Positions 1 through 11,720 of a DNA stretch of 64,000 nt are shown here, piece after piece (positions within the stretch are counted from its first letter, which is position 1; every line of letters begins with the position of its first letter). Position numbers and translations under genes: made by a program. The notes below the pieces were generated by a model. It did no database searches, was not told where the DNA came from, and saw only the letters and a list, made by a program, of their open reading frames with translations. The DNA is taken from assembly GCA_017871115.1 (NCBI GenBank), contig JAFCIZ010000011.1, forward strand, positions 885,501 to 949,500, read 5' to 3'. The stretch comes from Cunninghamella blakesleeana. Its lineage: Eukaryota > Mucoromycota > Mucoromycetes > Mucorales > Cunninghamellaceae.

Positions 1-3000
1 TAGCAGAGATAGTGGTATAACCAGCACAAACTGATGCTTTTGTAACATCAGCAAATTCTTCAGCCTTTCCTAAATAAGCATTAACATTGATCAAACCAGG
101 TAAAACAGCAGTGGTATTGCTAGTCTTATAATCCACACCAGCAACTTCAAATTCCTTCATACGAGCAAGAGCTTCAACAAATAATTTAGCACATTTGACA
201 TTGGTTAATAAAGGAATGGAGTAATCCACAGCCATACGACGAGAGCGATAACCTTTAGACATGTATGAAGCAGGACGGCGGTAACGGTTACGAGAAGGTA
301 AATTGATATACATATCAATTAAGTTATTGGATAAATGTTGTTGTAAAGAGTATTCAGCCTTAAGTTTATCATTGACATCACCATCTAAAGCTTCCAAATG
401 TTTGACAGGAATGTTATGTTCTTGAATAAAATCGGCAGTACCAGTGGTGGCAAAGATATTATAGCCCAATTCATGTAATTTCTTAACAGAGGGTAAAAAT
501 TCTTGTTTTTCCTTATAAGAACCAATAGACAATAATATATTCTTCTTGGGAAGAGAGAAGCCAGTAGCTAATAAAGCTTTAAGGTAAGCAGAGTATTTAT
601 CTTTACCGAAACAAGCAACTTCACCAGTAGAAGCCATTTCAACACCCAAAATAGGATCAGCACCAGATAAACGACTGAAAGAGAATTGGGGAACTTTAAC
701 ACCAACATAATCTTTACCGATAGAGACCTTAGGATAAGGTTCGACAGGTAAACCTAACATAGCATGTGTAGCCATTTCAATCAAATCTACACCCATGACT
801 TTAGAAACGAATGGGAAAGAACGAGCAGCACGAACGTTACATTCAATAACCTTAATTTCATTATTCTTTGCAATAAATTGAATATTGAAAGGACCTGTAA
901 CATTCAAAGCACGACCAATCTTGGCAGTAGCAGTTTCAACCTTACGAATGGTTTCAGGATCAAGATCTTGAGGTGGAAGAACTAATGTAGCATCACCAGA
1001 GTGAACACCGGCATTTTCAACATGTTCAGAAACAACGTGCATGATTAATTTACCATCTAAGGCAACAGCATCCATTTCAATTTCTTTTGCTTCTTCAATA
1101 TATTTAGAAATTACTACAGGATGATCGCGAGAAACGGCAGCAGCTTCTTTAAGATAAGATGCAAGATCATCTTTAGAAGATACAACGTTCATAGCAGCAC
1201 CTGATAAAACATAAGAAGGACGGACAAGAACAGGGTAGCCAACATTAGCACAGAAGCTTTCAGCTTCTTCATAACTAGTTAACTCCTTCCATAAAGGTTG
1301 ATCTACACCAATACGATCACACATACGTGAGAATTTATAACGATTTTCAGCATTATCAATCATTTCAGGTGAAGTACCAAGTACCTTAACGTTTTGACGG
1401 TATAAAGGTAAAGCAATGTTATTAGGAGTTTGACCACCCATAGACATGATAACACCAGTGGAGTTTTCAATTTCGTAAATATCCATCACACGTTCCAAAT
1501 TGATATTTTCAAAGTATAAACGATCAGCTTCATCGTAATCAGTAGATACAGTTTCAGGATTATAATTTACCATCACAGTCTTGATACCCTTTTCACGTAA
1601 AGTACGAATGGCACGTACAGCACACCAATCGAATTCAACAGATGAACCAATACGATAAACACCAGAACCAAGTACCATAATACCATTGTCATCAAAAGTA
1701 ATATCGTGTTCAACAGCATTATAAGTCATGTATAAGTAATTGGTGAAAGCAGGGAATTCAGCAGCAACTATAATATATAAACATTTGTATCAATTATCAC
1801 TCTTCACATGGCCCTAATCTATTACCATTCACATATTTATTTTATTTAATTATTACCTGTATCAATTTGTTTAACATAAGGTGTAACACCAAATTCTTGA
1901 CGAAGACGACGAACGGCTAATTCATTACTGTTAATACGATTAGCAATTTGACGATCAGAGAAACCAAGTTGTTTAGCAGAGCGAATGAGATTACCAGGAA
2001 TATTGGTCTTATTGAAACCGTCTAAACGATTATCAAGGTTCACGATACGCATTAATTTATTCAAGAACCATTTATCAATCTTGGTTAATTCCCAAACACG
2101 ATCAACAGTATAACCATTATGTAAAGCATTAGCAATGGCGAACAAACGTGTATCAGAAGGATTGCTTAATTCCTTATCAAGGTTATCATTACCGACAACA
2201 TCATTTTTACTGAAACCAATAAAGTTATAATCAATAGCACGAATAGCCTTTTGAATGGTTTCTTCAAAGGTACGACCAATAGCCATAACTTCACCAACAG
2301 ATTTCATAGAAGAATCCAAAGAGGTAGAGACACGATTGAATTTCTTAAGATCCCATCTTGGAATTTTAACAACACAGTAATCCAAAGAAGGTTCGAAACA
2401 AGCACAAGTGACTTTTGTAACACTGTTTTTAATTTCGTTCAAAGGAATACCTAAACCAAGTTTGGCGGCAACGAAGGCTAAAGGATAACCAGTAGCTTTG
2501 GAAGCAAGAGCAGATGAACGAGAAAGACGAGCATTGACTTCAATAATGCAATATTCTTTAGAAAATGGATTAAGAGCATATTGAATATTACATTCACCTA
2601 CAACACCAAGATGACGGATAACATTGACAGCAGTGGTACGTAACATGTTATAATCTTCATCAGATAAAGTTTGAGAAGGAGCTACAACAATGGAATCACC
2701 AGTGTGAATACCTAAAGGATCAAAGTTTTCCATGTTACAAACAGTAATACAATTATCACGGCAATCACGAACTACTTCGTATTCAATTTCTTTCCATCCC
2801 TTCATGGATTTTTCAATCAAGACTTGAGGAGAGGTAGCAAAGGCCTTGTTACATAAAGCAGCTAATTCTTTTTCATTATCAGCAAAACCAGAACCAAGAC
2901 CACCAAGAGCATAAGCAGCACGACAAATTACTGGGTAACCAATTTCTTTTGCAGCAGCAAGGGCTTCTTCATGATTGACAGCAGAAGCGGATTGAGCACA

Positions 3001-5067
3001 TTTTTCATTAATTTGATATAAGGCTTGAGCAAATAAGTCACGATCTTCGGTGGTAATAACAGTATCAATTTGGGTACCAAGCACTTTTACACCAAGAGAT
3101 TCAAATTCATCCTTCAATTTAATACCAACATTAAGAGCGGTTTGACCACCAAAGGTAACGTAAATACCATCGGGTTTTTCGAATTTAATGACTTTACGTA
3201 CAAATTCAGGAGTAACAGGAAGGAAATAAACCTTATCAGCAAGACCTTTAGATGTTTGAATGGTGGCAATATTAGGATTAATAAGAATGGTGTAAATACC
3301 TTCTTCTTTCAAAGCCTTAATAGCTTGAGATCCAGAATAATCAAATTCACCAGCTTGACCAATGGATAAACCACCGGAACCAAGAACAAGTACTTTACTA
3401 ACATTAGCACGAGGGTGTTTCTTAGTATTTTCTTCAATGGTACCACCTGGAATAGAGACAGGAACTAATTTGTTTTGTTCAACACAAGTCTTAGCAGTAT
3501 CAATAAAGACATCAAATAAGAATTCAGTATCACGAGGACCAGCTGTAGATTCAGGATGGAATTGAACAGAGAAAATAGGAAGTGTTTTATGAATGATACC
3601 TAATATATTTTAAAAATAAAAAATAATAATAAAAAATTAATTATTATTATTATTATTGATTTATTTATTGATTTATTGATTTATTTATTTTTACCTTCAT
3701 TAGAACCATCATTTGCATTCACAAATAATTCTTGGAAATCATCGGGAAGAGAAGATGCATCAACAGCATAACCATGATTTTGAGAAGTAATATAACAACG
3801 ACCAGACAATAAATTGGTACAAGGAATATTGTGACCACGATTACCATATTTCATTTTCATAGTTTTGGCACCAGCAGCTAAAGATAACAATTGATGACCT
3901 AAACAAATACCAAAGATGGGTTTTTTACCTTCTTTAAGGAAAGTGCGAAGATGGTTAAAAGTAGTAGAAATAGTAGTAGGATCACCAGGACCATTGGATA
4001 AGAAAAGACCATCAAAGGAATCTTGTGGTTCTTTTGTAAAGTCATAATCCCAAGGGACAACCTTTAATTCTACACCACGATGGACAAAACAACGGATTTG
4101 ATTGAATTTCATACCCACATCAACAGCAAGAATACGTAAAGTACGACCGCTAGGAGTTTTGATAGCTTTGCTAGGATCAGGTAAGTACAACTTAGGTTCT
4201 TTAATAGAGACATCAGCTACCAAGTTACGTTCATTAGGATCGACCCATGCGACATCTTGATAATCCTTCATCCAACGTTCAGATTCAGGTAAATCAGCAG
4301 TAGTAGAAGCGCTGGATAAACCAAGAGCAGAAGCAGCAGAGTCAAGGACAGATAAAGTGGTTTTAGGGAAAAGAATTTTACCAAGGAGGACACCACCATT
4401 ACGGATTTTTTTGGTTAAAGCACGAGTATCAATACCGTACACAGCTGGGACATCATTTTCTTTTAACCAAGCACTTAAAGAAGAAGAGGCAAGATAATGA
4501 GAATAATCTTGAGAATAATTACCAACAATAAGACCAGCAACATGGATTTCATTGGATTCAAAATATTTAGGAATGTCCTTTAATAATTCATCCATATCTT
4601 CACGAGAGGGGACACCATAGTTACCGATCAATGGGAAAGTCAATACAAGAATTTGTCCGCGGTAAGAAGGATCAGTTAAAGATTCAGGGTAACCAACCAT
4701 ACCTAATGTATGCAAATGATAGATAATATGTATAGTAATGAGTCATCATCATTCATGTGTATCAATACATTCATTTTCATTTTTTTTTTACAAGCCACTA
4801 TTTAAAATGATCAATTATTAATTTATTTTTAATACCTGTTTGGAAAACACATTCACCAGAAATGCTTTTAGTTTCAGCACCAAAAGAAACACCTTGGAAA
4901 CTAGTACCATCTTTTAATACTAAAGCAGCCATAGTGACATCTTTAGGATCTTCAACAGCTGTGACAGGACGGTGGGGTTCAGAAGGGGATCTAGGAGATA
5001 CAATTAAAGGAGTAGCTGTAGCAGCAGGAGCAGGAAGACGAGCACCAATATTTAAAGCGGAAGCCAT
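1..5067 (-). CDS. URA2: URA2/CAD-type multifunctional protein: glutaminase + carbamoyl-phosphate synthase + start of DHOase-like domain (3' part outside window)
   Basis: First enzyme of pyrimidine synthesis: makes carbamoyl phosphate from glutamine, bicarbonate and ATP; in this fused family an aspartate transcarbamoylase domain follows, here beyond the left edge. Exons: 5067-4836, 4702-3695, 3599-1857, 1767-1; all junctions are GT-AG and keep frame, giving about 1583 codons. The small-subunit part carries the class I glutaminase motif GICLGHQ (nucleophile Cys about residue 344) and VQFHPES (His428, Glu430), so glutaminase looks active. The synthetase starts with [21 protein letters not shown] and a second repeat with [20 protein letters not shown], as in the two ATP-grasp halves. 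At 80-88 the dihydroorotase-like segment reads [12 protein letters not shown], so both metal-binding His positions are Asn and the domain is probably inactive, as known for fungal Ura2. The fusion distinguishes it from the arginine-specific CPA1/CPA2 pair. Confidence 0.95.
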
Positions 5068-6107
5068 AGTTTAGAATAATAAATAGTAATAGATAATAAA
5101 TATATGAAAAAAAGTCTATATAAAGTATGCAGAATAAATTTTAAAAAAAAAGTTTTTTTTTTAAAAAATAAAATATATGATACAAAATCAAATGCTGTAA
5201 TGTATAAAAGAAAGGGTAGGTTTATATATATGTATATATATAGTATATTTGCCTATTGAAATAGAGAGAGAGAGAGAGAAAAAGAATATAATTATGAATA
5301 ACTCAATTCATTTGATCGATTAAAGATCGGTTACATTTAGAACTTTAAAAAGTTTTTTTTTATATTCTTATCATTTTATGATCTCTTTTTTTATGATCTC
5401 TTTTTTTTTTTTAATCATATAAAAAATAAAATAAAACTTAAGCTTACTTATTTCAAATTGTGTTTGGCAGTGATAACAAAATGATTTAGAGCAAATATAG
5501 AAAATAAATTATGAAAAGACAGAAAAAAGGGTTTTTTTTATTGTAAGGGTATGGTTTGTTCAGCCAAGGAGCTGAAGAAGAACAAAACAAAATAAAAAAA
5601 AAGTGCGCTTTTTATTCTTGACAAAAAAAAATTTTTTCTCGCGTTTGAACTCCGCTCATTTTTTACAAGCGACAAAAAAAAAAATTTTTTTTTTTTTTTC
5701 ATAGTCTCTAAATGATAACCAATCAAGATATATATAAATCAATTAATCTTTTAATATCAGATTAGTATAAAAACGATGTTTCAATTATATAATCAATTTG
5801 AATTATAGAATTCCTATATGTAATAAAAGTCTTTATATTTTAATTATCGATGGAATCGTTGGCTTTATATGTAAAAAATATTAGCGATATATATGTATAT
5901 ATACATCACTTTCATAAAAAATGAAACCCAAAAAAAATATAAATAAAAATTGATTCATCTTAGATCAACGATGAGTCATCACGTGCTCTGACGTGTATTT
6001 TTTTTTTTAAAAAAAAAAAATCTTGATATTTAATAGATTAAACTAAAAAAAAAACTCTAAAAATTGTATCCCATTTTTATTTTATTAAAAAAAAAAGTTA
6101 TTTTTTT
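5068..6107. promoter_or_regulatory. URA2 upstream region with bZIP-type and E-box motifs
   Basis: No gene seen. This interval lies between the URA2 start and the 3' end of the Gemin7-like gene. It holds (GA)n at 5258-5286, a long A-run/T-run block near 5669-5699 and a T11A12 junction at 5998-6020. At 5972-5978 there is a perfect TGAGTCA (Gcn4/AP-1 type half-site pair), and 2 bases further a perfect CACGTG at 5980-5985. They sit about 0.9 kb upstream of the URA2 start, so a role is inference. Open frames here are low complexity. Confidence 0.4.
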
Positions 6108-6344
6108 TTATAATTTAAATTCCATCATATCAATATCACCTCCACGTAAAACAGAACGATCATGTATACCCATTGGAGTTTGTAATTGATCTATACGAAA
6201 ACGATTATTCTCAGCGTCTGTTCCTTTATAAATACCGGTGACAATTGTATTTTCAGCCATATGGACTTTTACATTTGGAGTTTCTCTATTCATACTTAAC
6301 CAAAATGCTAAATATTTCTCTTTTAATAGTGTATTTGAATCCAT
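6108..6344 (-). CDS. GEMIN7: Gemin7-like SMN-complex protein
   Basis: A 78-residue intronless protein resembling Gemin7, the Sm-fold subunit of the SMN complex that helps load Sm proteins on spliceosomal snRNAs in the cytoplasm. It begins LLKEKYLAFWLSMNRETPNV and ends with the most diagnostic stretch, FRIDQLQTPMGIHDRSVLRG followed by GDIDMMEFKL, matching the family's QLQTPIG...LLRCSDI pattern. It covers the Sm-like fold and lacks the longer N-terminal tail of animal Gemin7. A purine-rich tract lies just upstream on the + strand (6410-6510), that is, C/T-rich on the coding strand. Recognition is by motif memory, not a search. Other small Sm-like proteins are the main alternative, but the QLQTP signature argues against them. 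Confidence 0.8.
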   Translation of the reverse strand: MDSNTLLKEKYLAFWLSMNRETPNVKVHMAENTIVTGIYKGTDAENNRFRIDQLQTPMGIHDRSVLRGGDIDMMEFKL

Positions 6345-7607
6345 GAAATTTCTTTTTTTACACTTGAAAATTAAGAAAAATAATAAAGCAAGTTTAAATA
6401 AAATAAAGTCAAAAGGGAAAAGAAAAAAAGAAAAAAAGAAAAAAGAGTATATATATAAATAATATCCAAGAGAGAGAAAAAAAAAAGAAAAGAAAAGGAA
6501 ATAACAGTCAAAAAGAAATTAAGGTTTTTTTTCAGTACCGCCTCCCTCGATAACTAAAAATATTTTGAAACAAAATATTACACCTTATCATTTGGCTTAA
6601 AATAATAATAACAATAACAATAAATAAACTATTACATTGTTATGAATTCTGTCGAGAGAAAGAGAGGTTTCCAAATGAAAGATGGTACTCCGAATATACT
6701 TATAGATATATATTTGTTTATTCTTATTTAAAAAAAAGAAAGACTATTAAACTTTGTATTTTGTTACGCATAAAATGTGTTTTCCCCATGTTGTTTTATT
6801 TTAATTATCTATATCTAAACCAGTACGACCAACATGGACTTTTAAAATCATAACTTTAAAATGCAAATAAAGAGAGCGAAAGAGCCAAAGAAAAACTATC
6901 TCCGATTCGAAAAAAAAAAAAAAATATTGTTTTTATAGCAGAATAGATTTTATAAATAAATAAATATATTAGTATAATAAGCTTAAATTAAATAATTTAC
7001 AAGATCAGGGTTAAATATATAATGTATGTAAAAACGAAAAAAAAAACTCTCTCCTCCCTATAAATCTAGATGATGATGAGAAAGAATGCAGTTGAAAATG
7101 GAATCAATCAATCAAATAAAATGTTTCCCATGATCTTTTTTTCAAGCTGACTTGGAAACACCCTTTTTTCTTACTTTTTTGATGGGCGTAAAATAAAGAA
7201 AAAGCGATCAATCTATATTTGGTAATTCCAGATGTCATTGACTTGATTTGGTAAGCCGAGTATTTTTATTTTGTAAGATGTTGGAAAAATAAAAAAAGAG
7301 TGGGGGGAGGAGAAGAGAGTGAGAGAGAGAAAGGAAGACAAACAGAAAACAAAAAGAATTAAAAAAGATAATAATATGATGAAAATATTTATTACCATCT
7401 ATATTCCCCTTTTTAATTTACTTTTTTTATATTAAAATGGATATTATAGAAAGAAAAAAGTATTGAGTTTTATTTTTTTTGCATGAATCATTTTTTTTTT
7501 TATGTTGAGAATCAAGATTTGTTCTTGGAAATATCTATCAAAAATTGATCATTTGAACAAATCAAAAGAAATAAAAATTTCTTTTTTTAAATGATAATTA
7601 ATAAGAA

Positions 7608-7644
<37 letters not shown>

Positions 7645-8754
7645 CAAAAACAAATATTTATTAAACTATTTGAATATTCCAAATTTAAAAAAGAATAACC
7701 TCTTTTTTTTTATATATAAGCTTTTTTTTTCGAGTCAACCTTCGGTACTGAGTTTGAAAATATCCCAAAGAAAGAGGGAAAATGAGATCAAATGAGAAAC
7801 ATATACAAACAATTGATGAAACATTGAATATTTAACGATTTACTATCGTTACAATTATAAATATTCACTATTATTTGAACACCCAAATAATAAAAGAAGG
7901 AAAAGAAAGAAAGACCCAACTTGTATAAAAAATAGACTTTTTTAATTCTTTAATTATAATAATTAATAATAATTATAGTAATAATAAATATGATTCAAAC
8001 CACTTTTTTTATTTTAATCAAAAATGAACTTTTTTATATATTTATTTTGAGGCTATACTTCAATTCTAAATGTTAAACAAAAAAAAAACAAACCAATTTG
8101 TTTTGCCGCCTTATTCAAACCTAGTAAAAAATTTAAGTGGAACGTTACATGTTTAATTGGATGTTTTTTTATACTCTTTTCGTTATTTATTATTATTATT
8201 ATTATTATTTCTGGGTAATTTGTTACTCTATTGTGTTCAAAAATATAGATTTTCATAAATAATGATCATGTATGAAATGAAAGAATAGTGATTCTAGTTA
8301 TTTTTTTATATACATACTAAATAAATAGAAATAAATAAATAAATAATAAAGCCTTTTGATTGCTTGGATCATTTATAAAAGTAGGGGGAAAAAAGACTTA
8401 AATAGAAAATGTAAATAAAAAATTATATATAAAAGATACTTTTCTAAAATGGGATTGTTGGTGTTTAACTTATTAACATGACTTTCATCCTCCGAGTGGT
8501 GACACAGTTGATGGTTTTTTTTTTTTTATTACACATGAATTTTTTTTGTATAGAGTTCCCTTTTTTTAAAAAAATACTTAAATACTTTTTTTTTTTATAT
8601 TTCCTTCTTTTTTTTTTTTTTTTTCTTTCATTTAACATTTTTAATAATAATAATATATTATTATTATTACTATTCCTCTTTTCCTACATTAACTTATAAA
8701 ATAATAATAATAAAAAAAAAAAAATTACATATTTATACATATATATATATCATT
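6345..8754. other. Long intergenic region, low complexity
   Basis: About 2.4 kb between divergent genes (Gemin7-like to the left, Sfp1-like to the right). It holds A/T homopolymers, an (AT)n run near 7611-7644, a purine block at 6410-6510 (Gemin7 promoter side) and T/C-rich DNA at 8584-8640 (Sfp1-like promoter side). Short open frames at 7213-7398, 8053-8256 and 8478-8699 are homopolymer-driven and I do not accept them as genes. Confidence 0.5.
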
Positions 8755-9957
8755 ATGCCTGCTCCTGTTGAATATAACCCAGTAAGAAGAATGAGTACTA
8801 TTACTATACCAAACCATGATATTAGTTTTGAGTAAGTCTCATTTATTTTTTAAAAAAAAAGTAATTAGAATGTTTACAAATTGATAAACATATATTTATT
8901 TGTATCTTTTTTTTTTTAATAGTTATGATTTTCAACTTTGTAAACCACAAACAGATATAAAAAATGCTTTTGAATCCAAAGAATTAGAAGCCAGTTATTG
9001 TCGTGATTTTGCTTGTTGTGGATTAATATTAAATGATTTACATGATTTATTACAACATTATGAAGAATGCCATGTTACAGTGGATGACGAAGAAGAAATC
9101 GATGATGAAGATGAAGACTTTTATTTAACCAATGATGATGACCTTGAAGATAAAATGTTATTAGGACAAGAAGTAATAATACACGGAGAAGGACACGAAG
9201 TTGATGATATACATCAATTGAAACGAAAAGCCGTTGCTTTTTTATCTGATTTATACCAACAACAACCCTTATTGTCTTCGTTAGATTCACAGCGTGATGA
9301 TGACGATGACGATGATGATGATGAACAAGATAGTGATGATGTATGTATTGGTAAAAAGCGCTCTTTTCATCAATCCAATGCTGTAGATTTATTTACCCAA
9401 TCCGCTGTAAAAAAATTAGCTTTGGCAACAAATATGATACAACCTACATGTTTTTCAGATGAAGACTTTTTAGCTCATGCTGGTGCTTTATTAGCTTCTA
9501 CTCATTCAAGTAAGTTTATATAATGTAGTCATACAGATATATATATATATTTATATATTGATTATTTTTATCTTTTTATTAAATCTCCGTTTTTTTTTTT
9601 CTTTTTTTTTTCTTTTTTTTAGCCTTAAATGCTGATAAACCTTACAAGTGCCCCGTCCAAGGTTGTGACAAGGCGTACAAAAACCCAAATGGATTAAAAT
9701 ATCATAATCAACATGGTCATTGTAATCTTGTGACGGATGAGAATGAAAACGTGGCATCCAAACCTTATCAATGTACAATTGGTGATTGTGGAAAAAGATA
9801 TAAAAATTTAAATGGATTAAAATATCATATCGAACATAGTCATGTTGCTGCTCTTAATCAAACCTTGGCTTCTTTTGGCTCTTCCTTTTTTCAACCTACT
9901 CCAGAATTAACTCCCTCTTCATCTCCCGAAATCTCTTGTTTATCTCCCATGTTTTAA
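8755..9957 (+). CDS. SFP1: Sfp1-like C2H2 zinc-finger transcription factor
   Basis: Predicted nuclear factor of 332 residues, related to yeast Sfp1, which controls ribosome biogenesis genes downstream of nutrient signalling. Exons 8755-8831, 8923-9509 and 9623-9957 join in frame at GT-AG sites. The N-terminal half has the family block DYDFQLC (residue 26 on) and YCRDFACCGLILNDLHDLLQ with HYEECH, a split finger (Cys57/58, His71, His76). Next comes an acidic Asp/Glu run (encoded near 9083-9145 and 9295-9335). Two C-terminal fingers follow: KPYKCPVQGCDKAYKNPNGL (Cys231, Cys236, His249, His254) and KPYQCTIGDCGKRYKNLNGL (Cys272, Cys277, His290, His295). The KAYKN.NGLKYH core is typical of Sfp1 and of the related animal JAZF1. 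It is shorter than yeast Sfp1. The link to ribosome genes is by homology only. Confidence 0.85.
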
Positions 9958-10603
9958 AGAAAAAAAAAAAAGTATTATTATGTTTTTTAAAAAAGAAAAA
10001 AGTATGATGATATTAGATAGCTTATGAAAAAAAAAATCCCCAAAAATTATTATTATTATTTACTCATTATTATTATTATTCATTATTATTTAACTACCCA
10101 ACTTTATTTTTTTGTAAACCTCCTTATACATATTTATATATATATATTAATTATACTTTTATAGTTCTTTGTAAATATTATTATTATTATTAAGAAAAAA
10201 AAACCCTACCCAAAAAGTAATTTATTTTATCCCCTTTCTATTAAAAAAAACAAGCATGTAATAAAAATAAAAATAAAAACTTATATGTATGTAAACCTAC
10301 CTATGATATAATATTTTGACTCTAAAAAAACAAAAAAAAAAAAAGCTCTACTTTTGCATTGCATTAATGAAAAATATCATTCGACCTCATGTGTAGGGGA
10401 ACGAAAAAAAAACGTCTATTTGGGTATCACCAGGTCAAAAAGTTTTATACAGTTTTGTGGGAGTATGTATGTTAGTCCGAGATCTAAAAGAATTTTCGGT
10501 TTATGTTTCATAAAATAAAAAACTATATTGGAGTGAGAATTCTTTTATTTTCCTTTTCTTTTTTTTTTCCTTCATCAAATTTTTATTAAAGAATTAAAAA
10601 AGA
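9958..10603. promoter_or_regulatory. Intergenic region upstream of the metallothionein
   Basis: No gene seen. The left half is the AT-rich 3' flank of the Sfp1-like gene with several AATAAA-type signals. The right half is the metallothionein promoter: it has one AGGGG (10395-10399, the stress-element core known from yeast) and a C/T-rich tract at about 10545-10576 ending 28 bases before the start codon. A metal-response element was not recognised. Confidence 0.35.
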
Positions 10604-11030
10604 ATGGCTTGGTAATCATAATAAATATATATATATATATATTATTTACTTATATAGCTATTATTCATACATATTATATATATATTGAAAAAAAATCTAT
10701 AGTCCTTGTAAAGAAAAAAATACTCAAAAATGTACTTGTCAAGAAACTGGCTCATGTAAATGTGACGATAGTTGTACTTGTGCTCACTGTAAAGCTCAAC
10801 ATAGTAATGATTGTCCTTGTACAGGTAAAAAATGAATAATCATGTGCGTATATATATATATATATATATATATAATAGTTGTCGATTTATTTATTTATTT
10901 ATTATTTATATGTGTGTGTGAAATAATAATAATAATAATAATAAACAAAATTAATATGATTATTTATTTATAAAATATAGCTACAAAAGAAGGCTGCCAA
11001 TGTGGAGCTACCTGTAAATGTGGACAATAG
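10604..11030 (+). CDS. Metallothionein
   Basis: A 59-residue Cys-rich protein with 15 cysteines, nearly all in Cys-x-Cys pairs (positions 3/5, 13/15, 21/23, 27/29, 40/42, 49/51, 55/57, plus Cys32) and no aromatic residues: the hallmark of a metallothionein, a cytosolic chelator of Cu, Zn or Cd. It is spread over three exons: 10604-10611 (only ATG GCT TG, 8 bases), 10703-10824 and 10981-11030. Both introns are GT-AG and the frame closes exactly at TAG. Central segments read KCTCQETGSCKCDDSCTCAH and EGCQCGATCKCGQ. Because the first exon is so short, no ordinary single-exon frame reveals the gene. The two His residues (31, 36) could favour Zn, but metal choice cannot be read from sequence. Confidence 0.9.
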
Positions 11031-11318
11031 TCTATAATATTTTCTATTTTTTTTGTATATAATCTTTCTTTCCCCTCAATCAAAAAAAAAAAAAAATTGT
11101 TTTTTACGAAAACAAAAAAAAAAAAATGTTATTTCCGAGTTTGATCACATATTAATAGTGATTTTTCTTATTATTATTTTCTTTTATCAAGTTTCATATA
11201 TAATAAACTAATAAAAGCTACATTTTAACAATAAAAAACGATGTGTTGGACACATTTTCTTCTTTATACACATATATTTTAACGAACTTTTTTTTTTTGA
11301 AAAAAAAAAAAAGAAAAT

Positions 11319-11720
11319 ATGAAAAATATCAATGATATTAATACACTTCCAATAGCTCATTTAAAATATAAAGGTGACACAATATTATTTCAATCAATGG
11401 ATAACTTACAAATTGCCTGTGGTTACTATGGTAATAATCAAAAAAAAAAAAAGGTTAATTCCATTTTCATCTTCTAAAAAATTACTTTTAAAGAAAAAAT
11501 AGAAAAGCATACGGCTAAAAATCACTATGTCCCATCTTCACCTAAAGAACCCATCCTTTGGAGATTTCGAATAGTTATTATATCATTAATAATAATAAGT
11601 ATTCTTATAGGTAAGAACAAAATAAACCTCAATTCTCAATCCAAATATTAATAAGACCCTTTGATTTTTTTTTAAAAAACAAATATAGCCACTGTTATTA
11701 TTAATGAACTTGCATCATAA
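11319..11720 (+). CDS. Small single-pass membrane protein, function unknown
   Basis: Not recognised. Three exons (11319-11430, 11503-11610, 11689-11720) join through two short GT-AG introns (72 and 78 bases), both phase 1, into 83 codons plus stop. The N-terminal 58 residues are hydrophilic and include ACGYYEKHTAKNHYVPSSP. Residues 60-78 (RIVIISLIIISILIATVII) form one strong membrane segment ending five residues from the C terminus, the layout of a tail-anchored protein, with Trp57-Arg58-Phe-Arg60 on the cytosolic side. There is no signal peptide. Clean intron phases and a higher GC content than the surroundings support a real gene. The metallothionein ends 288 bases upstream on the same strand. 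Confidence 0.55.

Noticed and set aside
2251..3565. Plus-strand frames opposite URA2
   Set aside because: Antisense shadows of a well-supported conserved gene.
6803..6910. Minus-strand text ending VHVGRTGLDIDN and a stop, like a terminal exon
   Set aside because: No upstream exons or start could be found to the right; too short to support.
7068..7151. Box C (ATGATGA) and box D (CTGA) about 75 bases apart, like a C/D snoRNA
   Set aside because: No convincing terminal stem and no recognisable guide next to box D; the motifs are short and expected by chance in such DNA.
8478..8699. 73-codon frame rich in Phe and Leu
   Set aside because: Runs through poly-T and TTA repeats in the leader of the Sfp1-like gene.
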